In this document: piece by piece, positions 1 to 9,371 of the stretch
How the letters are laid out: each line of letters opens with the position of its first letter
How positions within the stretch are numbered: position 1 is the stretch's first letter
Source of the DNA: Pseudolysinimonas_A sp947085045
GTDB lineage: Bacteria; Actinomycetota; Actinomycetes; Actinomycetales; Microbacteriaceae
Assembly (NCBI GenBank): GCA_947085045.1
Contig: CAMTUU010000002.1
Location: 248,001-312,000 of the forward strand
Length of the DNA stretch: 64,000 nucleotides
Direction of reading: 5' to 3'
The notes under the pieces: model-generated
Told to the model about the DNA's origin: nothing
Database searches by the model: none
What the model saw: the letters and a program-made list of their open reading frames with translations, nothing else
Program-made: the position numbers and the translations under genes

Positions 1-1
1 C

Positions 2-916
2 ATCGTGATCGCGGGCATCGTGCGGCTCGTTCTGCAGGTCGTGATCCGACGGGTGGTGAACCGGGTCATCAGCGGCGTGAAGAAGAGGCAGAACGTCGAC
101 GACACCGCAGCGCTCCAGGCCTCGCCCGTCGCCGCGATGCGCATCGTGCAGCGCACGCGCGCGTTCGGGGGCGTGCTGTCGAGCACCGTGACCACGATCG
201 TCGTGCTGGTGAGTCTCGTGCTCATCGTCTCGGCGATCGACCCCAACGCCACCGGCGCGTTCTCGCTCATCACCGCCGCGCTCGGCGCAGGCCTCGGCTT
301 CGGCGCGCAGAACGTGGTGCGCGACGTGCTCAACGGGCTGTTCATCGTCGCGGAGGACCAGCTGGGCGTCGGCGATGTCGTCGACACCGGCCAGGCCACG
401 GGCGTGGTCGAAGCGGTCGGCATCCGCGTCACGCGGCTGCGCGACGTTGACGGCACCGTCTGGTACGTGCGCAACGGTGAGATCCTGCGTGTCGGCAACA
501 TGTCGCAGGGCTGGGCGCGGGTCATTCTCGACCTCTCGATCCCGTACGACGCCGACGTGGACGCGGTGAAGGATCGGATGCTGCAGACGGGTGTCGAGAT
601 GCGCGCCGACTCCCGATGGAAGCGCATGATGATGGAGCAGCCCGAGGTCTGGGGCATCGAGTCGATCTCGGCGGAGGCGATCGTGTTGCGCATGGTCGTG
701 AAGGTGCGCACGGGCGCCAAGGACGAGGTCGCCCGGGAGCTGCGTGCCCGCGTCAAGCGCACCCTCGACGGGATGGGGCTGCGCCTGCCGTCGCTCAACG
801 TCGCTGCCGTCGGGCCGAATCCGGCGGGCGGCACCCCCGACGCCCCGCTCGTGCCGGGCCCCGGCGAGCCGCCGGCCCCGAAACCCGCTCCCGGTCCTAC
901 GCCCCGAAAATCGTGA
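2..916 (+). CDS. MscS-family mechanosensitive ion channel, 5' end outside window
   Basis: Small-conductance mechanosensitive channel of the cytoplasmic membrane, which releases solutes on hypo-osmotic shock. The frame is open to the window edge, so the true start lies upstream; an internal GTG lies at position 5. A hydrophobic helix (about residues 56-77 from that GTG) is followed by the Gly/Ala-rich pore helix typical of MscS, with the GAQNVVRD and LNGLFIVAEDQLGVGD motifs, then the beta domain and the mixed C-terminal domain. The C-terminus is a Pro-rich tail of about 35 residues with no predicted fold. The stop lies 10 bp before the globin start, so the two are probably co-transcribed. The family is clear; the physiological role is inferred. 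Confidence 0.93.
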   Translation: MVIAGIVRLVLQVVIRRVVNRVISGVKKRQNVDDTAALQASPVAAMRIVQRTRAFGGVLSSTVTTIVVLVSLVLIVSAIDPNATGAFSLITAALGAGLGFGAQNVVRDVLNGLFIVAEDQLGVGDVVDTGQATGVVEAVGIRVTRLRDVDGTVWYVRNGEILRVGNMSQGWARVILDLSIPYDADVDAVKDRMLQTGVEMRADSRWKRMMMEQPEVWGIESISAEAIVLRMVVKVRTGAKDEVARELRARVKRTLDGMGLRLPSLNVAAVGPNPAGGTPDAPLVPGPGEPPAPKPAPGPTPRKS

Positions 917-926
917 AGGTGACGAC

Positions 927-1349
927 GTGAACAACCTCATGCTGCGCTCCGGCCCGGGTGGCGAACCGGTGGGAAGCAACTTCTGGCGCGAGGTCGGGGG
1001 CCGGGCCACCTTCGAGAAGCTCGTGCGCGCGTTCTACGACGGGGTGCAGACCGACGAGGTGCTCTGGCCGATGTACCCGCAAGATGACCTGGAGGGCGCG
1101 ATCCAACGGCTCACCGGATTCCTCGAGCAGTACTGGGGCGGCCCCGGCACCTACAGCGAGGAGCGCGGGCATCCGCGGTTGCGCATCCGGCACACCCCGT
1201 TCCGGGTGAATCCGAATGCCCGCGACCGCTGGCTGCACCACATGCGGGTCGCGGTCGATGGTCTCGGCCTCTCCCCGCTGCACGAGAACATGCTCTGGGA
1301 CTACCTCGAACGCGCCGCCCACGCGATGGTGAACAGTCACGAGGAGTAG
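927..1349 (+). CDS. glbO: Group II truncated hemoglobin (GlbO type)
   Basis: Small haem protein of the 2-on-2 globin fold, thought to bind or detoxify O2/NO or peroxides near the membrane. The 140-residue product has the FWREVGG opening, a B-helix Tyr in AFYDGV, the proximal-His region RGHPRLRIRH and the conserved Trp in RDRWLHHM, as in actinobacterial GlbO. The GTG at 927 is preceded by GAAGGTGAC, a plausible ribosome site that overlaps the mscS stop; an in-frame ATG at 939 is the alternative. Its position right behind mscS suggests co-transcription, not a shared pathway. Confidence 0.92.
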   Translation: MNNLMLRSGPGGEPVGSNFWREVGGRATFEKLVRAFYDGVQTDEVLWPMYPQDDLEGAIQRLTGFLEQYWGGPGTYSEERGHPRLRIRHTPFRVNPNARDRWLHHMRVAVDGLGLSPLHENMLWDYLERAAHAMVNSHEE

Positions 1350-1422
1350 TCGTCTTCGGTCTCGGGGATGACGCCCGAACGGGGGTCATCCTCTACCCTC
1401 GGAAGTCAGGGAAGGGACACCC

Positions 1423-3087
1423 ATGACTGCGCATGCGGACGTGATCGTGATCGGAGCCGGGCTGGCGGGACTCGTGGCCACGGCGGAACTCGTCGAGGCC
1501 GGCAAACGGGTCATCGTGCTCGACCAGGAGCCCGAGTCGAACCTCGGCGGGCAGGCCTGGTGGTCGTTCGGCGGGCTGTTCCTCGTCGACTCCCCCGAGC
1601 AGCGCCGGTTGGGCATCAAGGACTCGCAAGACCTCGCCCGGCAGGACTGGTTCGCGAGCGCCGAGTTCGACCGTGACGACGAAGACGCCTGGGGTCGCCA
1701 GTGGGCCGAGGCCTACCTCGCCTTCGCCGCGGGCGAGAAGCGGCAGTGGCTCGCCGAGAAGGGCGTGAAGTTCTTCCCCGTCGTCGGCTGGGCCGAGCGC
1801 GGCGGCTACACCGCCACCGGGCACGGCAACTCGGTGCCCCGATTCCACATCACCTGGGGCACCGGCCCCGGCATCCTCGATCCCTTCATCAAGATCGTGC
1901 GCGCGGGAGTCGAGAAGGGTCTCGTCGAGCTGCGCTTCCGTCACCGGGTGGATGCCCTCACCGTCACGAAGGGCGTCGTCACCGGCGCGAGCGGCAGCAT
2001 CCTGGAACCGTCGGATGCCGCACGGGGCGAGGCGTCGTCACGCGAGGTCGTCGGCGACTTCCAGCTCGAAGCCGCGGCGGTCGTCGTGGCGAGCGGCGGC
2101 ATCGGCGGCAACCACGAACTCGTGCGCAAGCACTGGCCGGAGTGGCTCGGCACCGCGCCGAAGAAGATGCTCAGCGGCGTGCCCGCCCACGTCGACGGGC
2201 GCATGCTCGGCATCTCCGAGACAGCCGGGGCGCGGCTGGTGAACCGCGACCGCATGTGGCACTACGTCGAAGGCATCCAGAACCACAGCCCGGTGTGGGC
2301 CGACCACGGCATCCGCATCCTGCCCGGCCCGTCGAGCCTGTGGTTCGACGCCGCCGGGCGCCGGCTGCCCGTGCCGCTGTTCCCGGGCTTCGACAACCTC
2401 GGCACCCTCGAGCACCTCCGCACCACCGGACACGACCACTCCTGGTTCGTGCTCACCCAGTCGGTGATCGAGAAGGAGTTCGCCCTCTCCGGCTCCGAGC
2501 AGAACCCCGACCTCACCGGCAAGAGCGTGCGCGAACTCGCGAAGCAGCGACTGGGCAAGGGCGCGACCGGGCCGGTCGAGGCGTTCAAGGCGAAGGGTCC
2601 CGACTTCGTCGTCGCCGGATCGCTCGACGAGCTGTTCGCCGGGATGCGCCGCCTCTCGCCCGACGTCGAGATCGACTTCCAGGAGATGAAGTACGAGATC
2701 GAGGCGCGCGACCGCGAGATGGACAACACCTTCACGAAGGATGCGCAGATCACCGCCCTGCGCGGCGCCCGCCGCTACCGGGGCGACAAGCTGATCCGCG
2801 TCGCGAAGCCGCACAAGTTCCTCGACCCCGCGCACGGCCCGCTCATCGCGGTGAAGCTGCACGTGCTCACCCGCAAGAGCCTCGGCGGCATCCAGACCGA
2901 CCTCTCGGCGCGGGCGCTCTCTGCGGACGGCACCCCGATCCCCGGGCTGTACGCCGTGGGCGAGGTCGCCGGGTTCGGCGGCGGCGGCGTGCACGGCTAC
3001 CGCTCGCTCGAGGGCACCTTCCTCGGCGGCTGCCTGTTCTCGGGCCGCCAGGCCGGTCGCGCCATCGTCGACCAACTCGGTGGTTGA
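1423..3087 (+). CDS. FAD-binding dehydrogenase (3-ketosteroid-dehydrogenase/fumarate-reductase superfamily)
   Basis: A 554-residue flavoprotein with an N-terminal dinucleotide-binding motif (Gly 11, 13 and 16; acidic residue at 36) and a C-terminal FAD motif around GEVAGFGGGGVHGYRSLEGTFLGGCLFSGR (split over about residues 513-542). This arrangement is shared by proteins annotated FAD-binding dehydrogenase in actinobacteria; the substrate is unknown. There is no signal peptide, so it should be cytoplasmic. A GGGAAGGGACACCC ribosome site precedes the ATG. The last codons and stop (CTCGGTGGTTGA) resemble the left arm of the hairpin repeat that starts 5 bp downstream. Confidence 0.85.
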   Translation: MTAHADVIVIGAGLAGLVATAELVEAGKRVIVLDQEPESNLGGQAWWSFGGLFLVDSPEQRRLGIKDSQDLARQDWFASAEFDRDDEDAWGRQWAEAYLAFAAGEKRQWLAEKGVKFFPVVGWAERGGYTATGHGNSVPRFHITWGTGPGILDPFIKIVRAGVEKGLVELRFRHRVDALTVTKGVVTGASGSILEPSDAARGEASSREVVGDFQLEAAAVVVASGGIGGNHELVRKHWPEWLGTAPKKMLSGVPAHVDGRMLGISETAGARLVNRDRMWHYVEGIQNHSPVWADHGIRILPGPSSLWFDAAGRRLPVPLFPGFDNLGTLEHLRTTGHDHSWFVLTQSVIEKEFALSGSEQNPDLTGKSVRELAKQRLGKGATGPVEAFKAKGPDFVVAGSLDELFAGMRRLSPDVEIDFQEMKYEIEARDREMDNTFTKDAQITALRGARRYRGDKLIRVAKPHKFLDPAHGPLIAVKLHVLTRKSLGGIQTDLSARALSADGTPIPGLYAVGEVAGFGGGGVHGYRSLEGTFLGGCLFSGRQAGRAIVDQLGG

Positions 3088-3091
3088 GCCT

Positions 3092-3130
3092 CGGTGGTCG
3101 AGTAGCGACCGCAGGTCGCGTGTCGAAACC
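3092..3130. repeat. Hairpin repeat, family A (GGTGGTCGAGTA type), copy 1
   Basis: Reads GGTGGTCGAGTA, then GCGACC, loop GCA, GGTCGC, then GTGTCGAAACC. The outer arms pair imperfectly and the inner 6-bp stem is perfect. It lies between two convergent genes, so it may act as a bidirectional terminator or as a REP-like element. Related copies lie at 19712-19749 and 26836-26866, with a half copy at the end of the EamA gene near 14310. Confidence 0.8.
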
Positions 3131-3179
3131 GCCCCGCGTGATCGGGCGTCACGTCTCACGCCGCCGACCCGCGGAACCG

Positions 3180-3836
3180 CTACCTGAGGAGGTTCCAGGC
3201 GCGGCGCTTGATGAGGATGTGACCGCGCTGCGTGCTCAGGCGGGTCCAGGGGCCGGTCTCGTAGACGCGCACGGGATCCTCCCCGAGGAATCCCAGGGCG
3301 AAGGCGGCGAAGGCGGCGCCCGACGGGATGTGCTCGGCGCCGGGGATCGGCGTGCCCCACACCTCGAAACGCACCTTCCGCACGATCTGCTCGCCCGCAC
3401 CGTCGGGCACGGCGGAGGCGACGTCGCGGATGCCGGCCCGCGCCGCGGTGTCGAGCAGGGCCGGGGCGACCTCGCCACGAGCCTGCCATCCGCCGCGGGG
3501 CGGGGAGACCGCGGCCCAGACGGCCGTGTTGACCTCCATCGGCAGACCGATCGTCGTGAGGCCCTCGGCCTGGGCTCGCTCAAGGCGCTGCTGGAGCGAG
3601 CGCATCGGCACGACGGCGTCGAAGGTCGCCGGCTCGGTCAGCGCGAGGGTGCGCAGGCCGAGCACGGTGGCGCTCTCGTCGAGGATGCCGGCCGGCACGA
3701 AGACTGAGCAGTAGACCGCGAGCACCCCGGATCCGGCGATCAGGCGCACGGAACCGTCCTCGACCCGCGCGGCACGCGACAGGAATACCTGGAGGTCGTC
3801 GAGGGAGGGAGCATCGGTGAGGGTGAAGGCGCTCAT
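3180..3836 (-). CDS. Uncharacterised 218-residue protein, possible acyl-CoA-metabolism neighbour
   Basis: No recognised catalytic motif, signal peptide or membrane helix. The product is mixed alpha/beta, with Ala/Val-rich stretches at both halves and a C-terminal RGHILIKRRAWNLLR that looks like an amphipathic helix. AGGAG lies 9 nt before the ATG. It is divergent from tesB, and the two -10 hexamers overlap. The full-length frame and high GC3 support a real gene. I do not recognise its function. Confidence 0.7.
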   Translation of the reverse strand: MSAFTLTDAPSLDDLQVFLSRAARVEDGSVRLIAGSGVLAVYCSVFVPAGILDESATVLGLRTLALTEPATFDAVVPMRSLQQRLERAQAEGLTTIGLPMEVNTAVWAAVSPPRGGWQARGEVAPALLDTAARAGIRDVASAVPDGAGEQIVRKVRFEVWGTPIPGAEHIPSGAAFAAFALGFLGEDPVRVYETGPWTRLSTQRGHILIKRRAWNLLR

Positions 3837-3844
3837 GCGGCTCC

Positions 3845-3851
3845 TAAGCTA
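3845..3851. promoter_or_regulatory. Overlapping divergent -10 elements (tesB and the 3836 gene)
   Basis: TAAGCT at 3845-3850 lies 7 nt before the tesB GTG, a leaderless arrangement. On the other strand TAGCTT (3851-3846) lies 9 nt before the ATG at 3836, with AGGAG between. The two hexamers share five bases, so both promoters cannot be fully occupied at once. Confidence 0.55.
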
Positions 3852-3857
3852 CTACGC

Positions 3858-4727
3858 GTGAGCGATCCCTTGGCGGGGTTCCTGGCCGCCCTCGACCTGA
3901 CCGACACCGGCGCGCGCACTCGGGAGGACATCTTCACGGGTCCGAGCCAGTGGATGCCCGGTGGCCGCGTGTTCGGCGGGCAGGTGCTCGCCCAGTCGCT
4001 CATCGCCGCGACCCGCACCGTTCCCGAGGACCGCATCGTGCATTCGATGCACGGCTACTTCCTCCGTCCGGGCGACGTGGAGCAGCCGATCACCTTCTCG
4101 GTGGACCGGATCCACGACGGCCGGTCCTTCGCGACGCGGCGCACGCAGTGCTACCAGAACGGCGAGCCGATCCTCTCGATGATCGCGTCGTTCCAGGATC
4201 GCGACCCCGGTCTCGAGCACTCCGTCGAGATGCCGGCCGACCTGCCCGACCCGGAGTCGCTGCCCAGCACCGCCGAGGCGCTCGGGGGCACCGATCATCC
4301 GGTCGCCAAGTTCTGGTCGACGCAGCGGGCGTTCGACATCCGGCACATCCAGCATCCGGTGTACTTCCCCGGTGAGGGCGAGCGGTCGACGAAGCAGGCG
4401 GTCTGGATGAAGGCCGTCGGCACGTTGCCCGACGACCCCAACCTGCACCGCGCGGCTCTCGCGTATGCGAGCGACTACGCGATCCTCGAGCCGATCCTGC
4501 GCGCACACGGCGTCTCGTGGGGCACCAACGGACTCAAGGCCGCGAGCCTCGACCACGCGATGTGGTGGCACCACGACGGCCGGGTCGACGAGTGGCTGCT
4601 CTACGAGCAGGAGTCCCCCGTCGCCCTCGGCGGCCGTGGCCTCTCGTTCGGGCGGATCTTCTCGCGCGACGGAACCCTCCTGGCCACGGTGGCTCAGGAG
4701 GGCATGGTCCGCGTCCCGGTTCTCTAG
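3858..4727 (+). CDS. tesB: Acyl-CoA thioesterase II
   Basis: Hydrolyses acyl-CoA to free fatty acid and CoA in the cytoplasm; double hotdog fold of the TesB family. At 289 residues it matches the family length. The C-terminal half keeps the LDHAMWWH motif with Asp 232 and the QEGM motif with Gln 280, which match the catalytic Asp and Gln of characterised TesB; LHRAALAYASDYAIL is also typical. The GTG start has no ribosome site but a -10-like TAAGCT 7 nt upstream. A palindromic repeat at 4807-4855 separates it from the convergent small thioesterase. Confidence 0.95.
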   Translation: MSDPLAGFLAALDLTDTGARTREDIFTGPSQWMPGGRVFGGQVLAQSLIAATRTVPEDRIVHSMHGYFLRPGDVEQPITFSVDRIHDGRSFATRRTQCYQNGEPILSMIASFQDRDPGLEHSVEMPADLPDPESLPSTAEALGGTDHPVAKFWSTQRAFDIRHIQHPVYFPGEGERSTKQAVWMKAVGTLPDDPNLHRAALAYASDYAILEPILRAHGVSWGTNGLKAASLDHAMWWHHDGRVDEWLLYEQESPVALGGRGLSFGRIFSRDGTLLATVAQEGMVRVPVL

Positions 4728-4806
4728 CCGGCGAGTCGGGCCTTCCGGTCGGCTTTGACGGCCTTCCAGATGCTGTCGACGCGACGCAGCGCGCGCGATC
4801 ACGCGC

Positions 4807-4855
4807 CGTTTAGTTGCACGTGCCGGCAAGAGTTCGGGCGCGCGTGCAACTAACG
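4807..4855. repeat. Hairpin repeat, family B (TTAGTTGCAC type), copy 1
   Basis: A 49-bp palindrome. The left arm is CGTTTAGTTGCACGTGCC and the right arm ends GCGCGTGCAACTAACG; they pair over about 13 bp with one bulged T. It sits between two convergent genes, so it may work as a bidirectional terminator. Related hairpins at 51736-51782 and 52811-52854 flank the AbiEi-like gene. Confidence 0.8.
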
Positions 4856-4878
4856 GGCGCGGCAGACGGCTCAAGAGG

Positions 4879-5361
4879 TCAGGAGCGCTTCGAGAAGACG
4901 ACCGGGGCGTCGACGTGGGCGGCCCAGGCGTCGCGCTCGCGGTCGGTGATGCGGCGCGGGCGACCGGATGCGGCACCCACCAGCACGATCGTCGTCGCCG
5001 CCTTCACGAACAGGGTCTGCTCGGCGCCTCCCGCCGGCGAGAGGATCTCGTAGCAGACGTCGAGGCTCGCTCCCCCGAGGCGGCCGATCCAGAGCTGCAC
5101 GTCGAGCGGCTCCCGCAGATACGGGATCGGCGCGAGGTATTCGACCTCCTGCCGGGCGACGAGCGTGATCGTCGTCGCCTCCTTGGTGTCGGCGACGGGG
5201 GCGTCGGTGTCGTTCACCCCGTCGACCCGGAGGTCGCCCGCGCTCCAGAACACCGCGATGCGCGCCTCCTCGAGGAGGGTCAGCATCGCGGCGTTGTTGA
5301 CGTGGCCGTAGGCATCCAGGTCGTTGAACCGGATGCCGACAGGAACGTGGATGCGGGACAC
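4879..5361 (-). CDS. Hotdog-fold acyl-CoA thioesterase (4-hydroxybenzoyl-CoA thioesterase / YbgC type)
   Basis: A 160-residue single-hotdog thioesterase with the signature RFNDLDAYGHVNNAAM. Asp 16 is the expected catalytic residue and H20-V-N-N the conserved turn. The family hydrolyses short-chain or aromatic acyl-CoA thioesters; the substrate here is not determined. ATG lies 1 bp after the ettA stop, so the two are almost certainly co-transcribed, with ettA upstream. It converges on tesB, putting two unrelated-fold thioesterases tail to tail. Confidence 0.88.
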   Translation of the reverse strand: MSRIHVPVGIRFNDLDAYGHVNNAAMLTLLEEARIAVFWSAGDLRVDGVNDTDAPVADTKEATTITLVARQEVEYLAPIPYLREPLDVQLWIGRLGGASLDVCYEILSPAGGAEQTLFVKAATTIVLVGAASGRPRRITDRERDAWAAHVDAPVVFSKRS

Positions 5362-5362
5362 C

Positions 5363-7042
<1,680 letters not shown>

Positions 7043-7048
7043 GGCTCC

Positions 7049-7054
7049 AGCTTA
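7049..7054 (-). promoter_or_regulatory. -10 element of ettA (leaderless)
   Basis: TAAGCT on the minus strand with 6 nt (GGAGCC) to the ATG at 7042. Transcription would begin at or next to the start codon. Confidence 0.5.
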
Positions 7055-7083
7055 GGAGCGGCGCGGGCCGCCGCCGGACGCCG

Positions 7084-7554
7084 CTACCAGTCGATGGGAC
7101 GGGTGGCGCCGACGAGGCAGCGCCCGGTGCTCAGCAGCTGAGCGGTCGTCGACGCGTAGCCGATGTTGCCGTACTGCCCGATCAGGCAGGTGCCGTTCAA
7201 CCGCACCGAGAACTGGATGTTGTCGGCCGCCAAGTTGATCGCGGTGCGATCGGGAGTGAGCTCCATGTCGCCCTTCGGGTAGCCGGCGGCGACGAGCGCG
7301 TCGATCCAGGCGCGGCCGTCGAGCGCGCCGCCTGCGCCGATGAGCTCGGCTGCGACCTGATCGAAGTACGGGAGGTTGTCTTTCGCGGAGCCGTCGAGAT
7401 CGATCGCGGGGGCGGCCGGCGTGGAGGGGACGGCCGAGGCCGCGGCGGTCGGCGTGGGGGCGGGTTGCGGCGTGCCGATGCAGCCGGTCAACGCCAGGAC
7501 ACCGGCCGCGGCGAGCGCGACGATGGCCCCCGCGCGTGCGATCCGGCTCGGCAT
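7084..7554 (-). CDS. Secreted lipoprotein, DUF6993-like
   Basis: 156 residues with a basic N-terminus, a hydrophobic core and the lipobox LALTGC, then a Thr/Pro/Ala-rich linker of about 30 residues. The globular part contains NLPYFDQVAAELIGAG, GYPKGDMELT and NIQFSVRLNGTCLIGQYG, which resembles the actinobacterial DUF6993 family; two further Cys could form a disulfide. Expected on the outer face of the membrane; function unknown. The ATG at 7554 was chosen because it starts the signal peptide. The frame stays open for more than 1.4 kb upstream, but that stretch is antisense to ssb and is not coding. Confidence 0.8.
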   Translation of the reverse strand: MPSRIARAGAIVALAAAGVLALTGCIGTPQPAPTPTAAASAVPSTPAAPAIDLDGSAKDNLPYFDQVAAELIGAGGALDGRAWIDALVAAGYPKGDMELTPDRTAINLAADNIQFSVRLNGTCLIGQYGNIGYASTTAQLLSTGRCLVGATRPIDW

Positions 7555-7566
7555 GAGCAATCCCCG

Positions 7567-7596
7567 TCCCGACCCGTTCGAGATCCGGGTCGGGGA
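7567..7596 (-). other. Hairpin in the 5' leader of the 7554 lipoprotein gene
   Basis: Minus-strand leader folds CCCGACCCG against CGGGTCGGG. A TAGAAT hexamer (7604-7599) just upstream would place the transcript start at the foot of the hairpin. The structure could stabilise the mRNA or affect start-site access. Confidence 0.4.
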
Positions 7597-7651
7597 CGAT
7601 TCTACGGGCGCACCGGCTAGCCTCGGACGAACGCGCGACAGGAGGATCGAG

Positions 7652-7894
7652 ATGGCCACGGACGTCAGCGGGTACTCGTACTTCCTCGAGCGCCGCGAGA
7701 GCGACAAGCACTGGATCGCGACGGTCACCGAATTCCCGGGCCTGACGGCGGAGTCGAAGGGACGCACCCGCGCGCTCAACACGCTGCAGGACCGGGTGCG
7801 CGACACGGTGCTCGAACTGCACCGGGCCGGTGAGCGCTTCCCCGCTCCCCCGAACGCACCGCAGACGCTGCTGCGGGCGTTCGGCCTCGAGTAG
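7652..7894 (+). CDS. HicB-like solitary protein (UPF0150 fold)
   Basis: An 80-residue protein preceded by a strong AGGAGG site 6 nt before the ATG. The layout YSYFLERR...HWIATVTEFPGLTAESKGRTRALNTL...RDTVLEL matches the HicB pattern: a strand, a WIATV-PGL strand pair, then an amphipathic helix. HicB proteins are usually antitoxins for the HicA mRNA interferase. No HicA-sized partner is adjacent; neighbours are a divergent lipoprotein gene and convergent ssb. It lacks the C-terminal DNA-binding domain of many HicB proteins. Function is inferred by fold only. Confidence 0.65.
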   Translation: MATDVSGYSYFLERRESDKHWIATVTEFPGLTAESKGRTRALNTLQDRVRDTVLELHRAGERFPAPPNAPQTLLRAFGLE

Positions 7895-7913
7895 GCCGCT
7901 CGACGGCCCTGGC

Positions 7914-8426
7914 TCAGAACGGAACGGGCAGTTCGCTCGGCCGCTTCGCCCGCGCCTCGGCGAGGTCGTCGACGGTGGCGTCGGTCGCCTCCGGCTCGGG
8001 TGCGTCCGGCGACGTCGGGATCCGCTCCGCCGCCTCGGCGCTCTCCGCGGTGTCCGCCGACGCGGACGCCGACGGCGTGCGAGTGAAGGACGAGGTGCCG
8101 AAGGTGAGGTCGTGGCCGAGGCTGTCGGCATCCACCTCGATGGTCGTGCCGTTCTTCTCGTCGGTCTGCCAGTCGCGGATGCGCAGCCGCCCGCTCACGA
8201 TCACGCGCTGACCTTTGAGGATCGAGCCGATCGCGTTGGCGGCGAGGGTGCGGAAGGCGGTGACGGTGTACCAGTTGGTGTCGGCGTCCACCCACTTCTG
8301 CTCGGCGCGGTCGAACTTGCGCTGCGTGGAGGCGAGGCGGAACGAGGTGATCTGCAGCCCCTCGCTGGTCACGATGTGCTTGGGCGGCGTGGCCACGAGG
8401 CCGGTGAGAGTGATCTGGTCGGACAT
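7914..8426 (-). CDS. ssb: Single-stranded DNA-binding protein, second-type
   Basis: 170 residues. The OB fold (residues 1-110) has the family markers TLTGLVATPPK, FRLAST, DTNWYTVTAFRTLAANAIGSILKGQRVIVSGRL and the following WQTDEKNGTTIEVDADSLGHDL. The tail is Ala/Ser/Glu-rich and ends SELPVPF, only loosely like the DDDIPF tip that recruits partner proteins. It stands alone, not between rpsF and rpsR, so it is likely a paralogue of the replicative SSB. GAAGGAGAACTCGG precedes the ATG at 8426 and fixes the start. Confidence 0.88.
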   Translation of the reverse strand: MSDQITLTGLVATPPKHIVTSEGLQITSFRLASTQRKFDRAEQKWVDADTNWYTVTAFRTLAANAIGSILKGQRVIVSGRLRIRDWQTDEKNGTTIEVDADSLGHDLTFGTSSFTRTPSASASADTAESAEAAERIPTSPDAPEPEATDATVDDLAEARAKRPSELPVPF

Positions 8427-8609
8427 CCGAGTTCTCCTTCGTAGATGGGATCGGATGCCGGCGCCCGCTCGTGCCGTGAAGTGGCGTTCCGGCATCCGAT
8501 GCCCCACGATCGCGAAGATGCCCGGACGCGACGACGCCCGGCACGCGATCTGCGGAGCGCGGCCGGGCGAAGCCGGTTGGGGAGGACAGCAGCACTGCTG
8601 CCCCTCGGA

Positions 8610-8819
8610 TCAGTGTTCGCGGAACTCCGGCCAGTCGGAACCGCCCGGCATCGTCGCGTGGAGGGCGCTCTTCGCGACCTCCAGCGACGGGTACTCGCGC
8701 CCCTCGGGGGCGTCGAGCAGCTTCACGAGGAAGCCGCCGTCGGTGCGATGGATGGAGCCGATGGCCCCCGCCGGGCCGAAGGCGACCCAGCGTTGACCCG
8801 TCATGGTGTTGTCGGTCAT
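8610..8819 (-). CDS. Small conserved-looking protein, 69 residues
   Basis: Product begins MTDNTMTGQRWVAFGP and contains an alternating pattern (GAIGSIHRTDGGFLVKLLDAPEGREYPSLEVAKSAL split over residues 19-52) that suggests a small beta-sheet plus one helix. No Cys pair, signal or membrane helix. GC3 is high throughout, which supports coding. I do not recognise a family. It lies upstream of ssb on the same strand, about 180 bp apart. Confidence 0.55.
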   Translation of the reverse strand: MTDNTMTGQRWVAFGPAGAIGSIHRTDGGFLVKLLDAPEGREYPSLEVAKSALHATMPGGSDWPEFREH

Positions 8820-9371
8820 GACCCGACGGTAGCTCCGGGAGGAGTCGGGGGGAAAGGATCCCAGCAGACGCCCAGGAGCGATCGGTCACCCCCACTCCGG
8901 GGGGCGTTCGGCGCCACACCGTTCGGGGATGCGAACATCCTCGTGTCCCCTGGGTTGTCGCCGACCCACCGCCACAGCACACTCGTCATAGGGATAAGCA
9001 ACCGGCGGAGGATCAGACCGCCGGAACCCGGTCTCGGGGGATCGGGAAACGCCTCGGGCCGGCTCCGGTGACCAATGGTCCGACCGCGAGCCGGCCCGCT
9101 TCCTCCCGTTCTGATCGAGGAATCGTGACCTCCACCGCCGAATCGCTGTCGTGCCCGTGGGCCGCGAACCTGTCGGGCTGGGCGGTCACCAGCGGTCTCG
9201 CCTCCCTCATCGTCGTCACGCAGGGAGCACGTGGAGGCGGAACGCGCGTCCCTCGCCGAGCTGGCCGCCCGCGTGCGCGAGCAACTGGCTGATGCCACCG
9301 CCGACCTCCGGGCTCTGTGGCGAGGAGACACCCCCATTTCTCCTGAGGCTTCGTCACTCTATGCTCGACCC
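8820..9371. other. Long non-coding stretch before the histidine kinase
   Basis: 552 bp without a convincing gene. Frames on both strands have mixed codon use and Arg/Pro-rich translations. An in-frame GTG at 9231 with GGGAG upstream would extend the small 9372 ORF by 47 codons with good GC3 for its first 30 codons only. A -10-like TATGCT lies at 9360-9365. No tRNA, riboswitch or strong hairpin was recognised. Confidence 0.5.

Noticed and set aside
2038..3489. Long minus-strand frame opposite the FAD dehydrogenase
   Set aside because: It is the shadow of a real gene: no motif, high Arg content and codon bias of an antisense frame.
7555..8982. Long open frame on the minus strand continuing upstream of the DUF6993 lipoprotein
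   Set aside because: It is antisense to ssb and the HicB-like gene and Arg/Pro-rich; it arises from high GC content. The signal peptide marks the real start at 7554.
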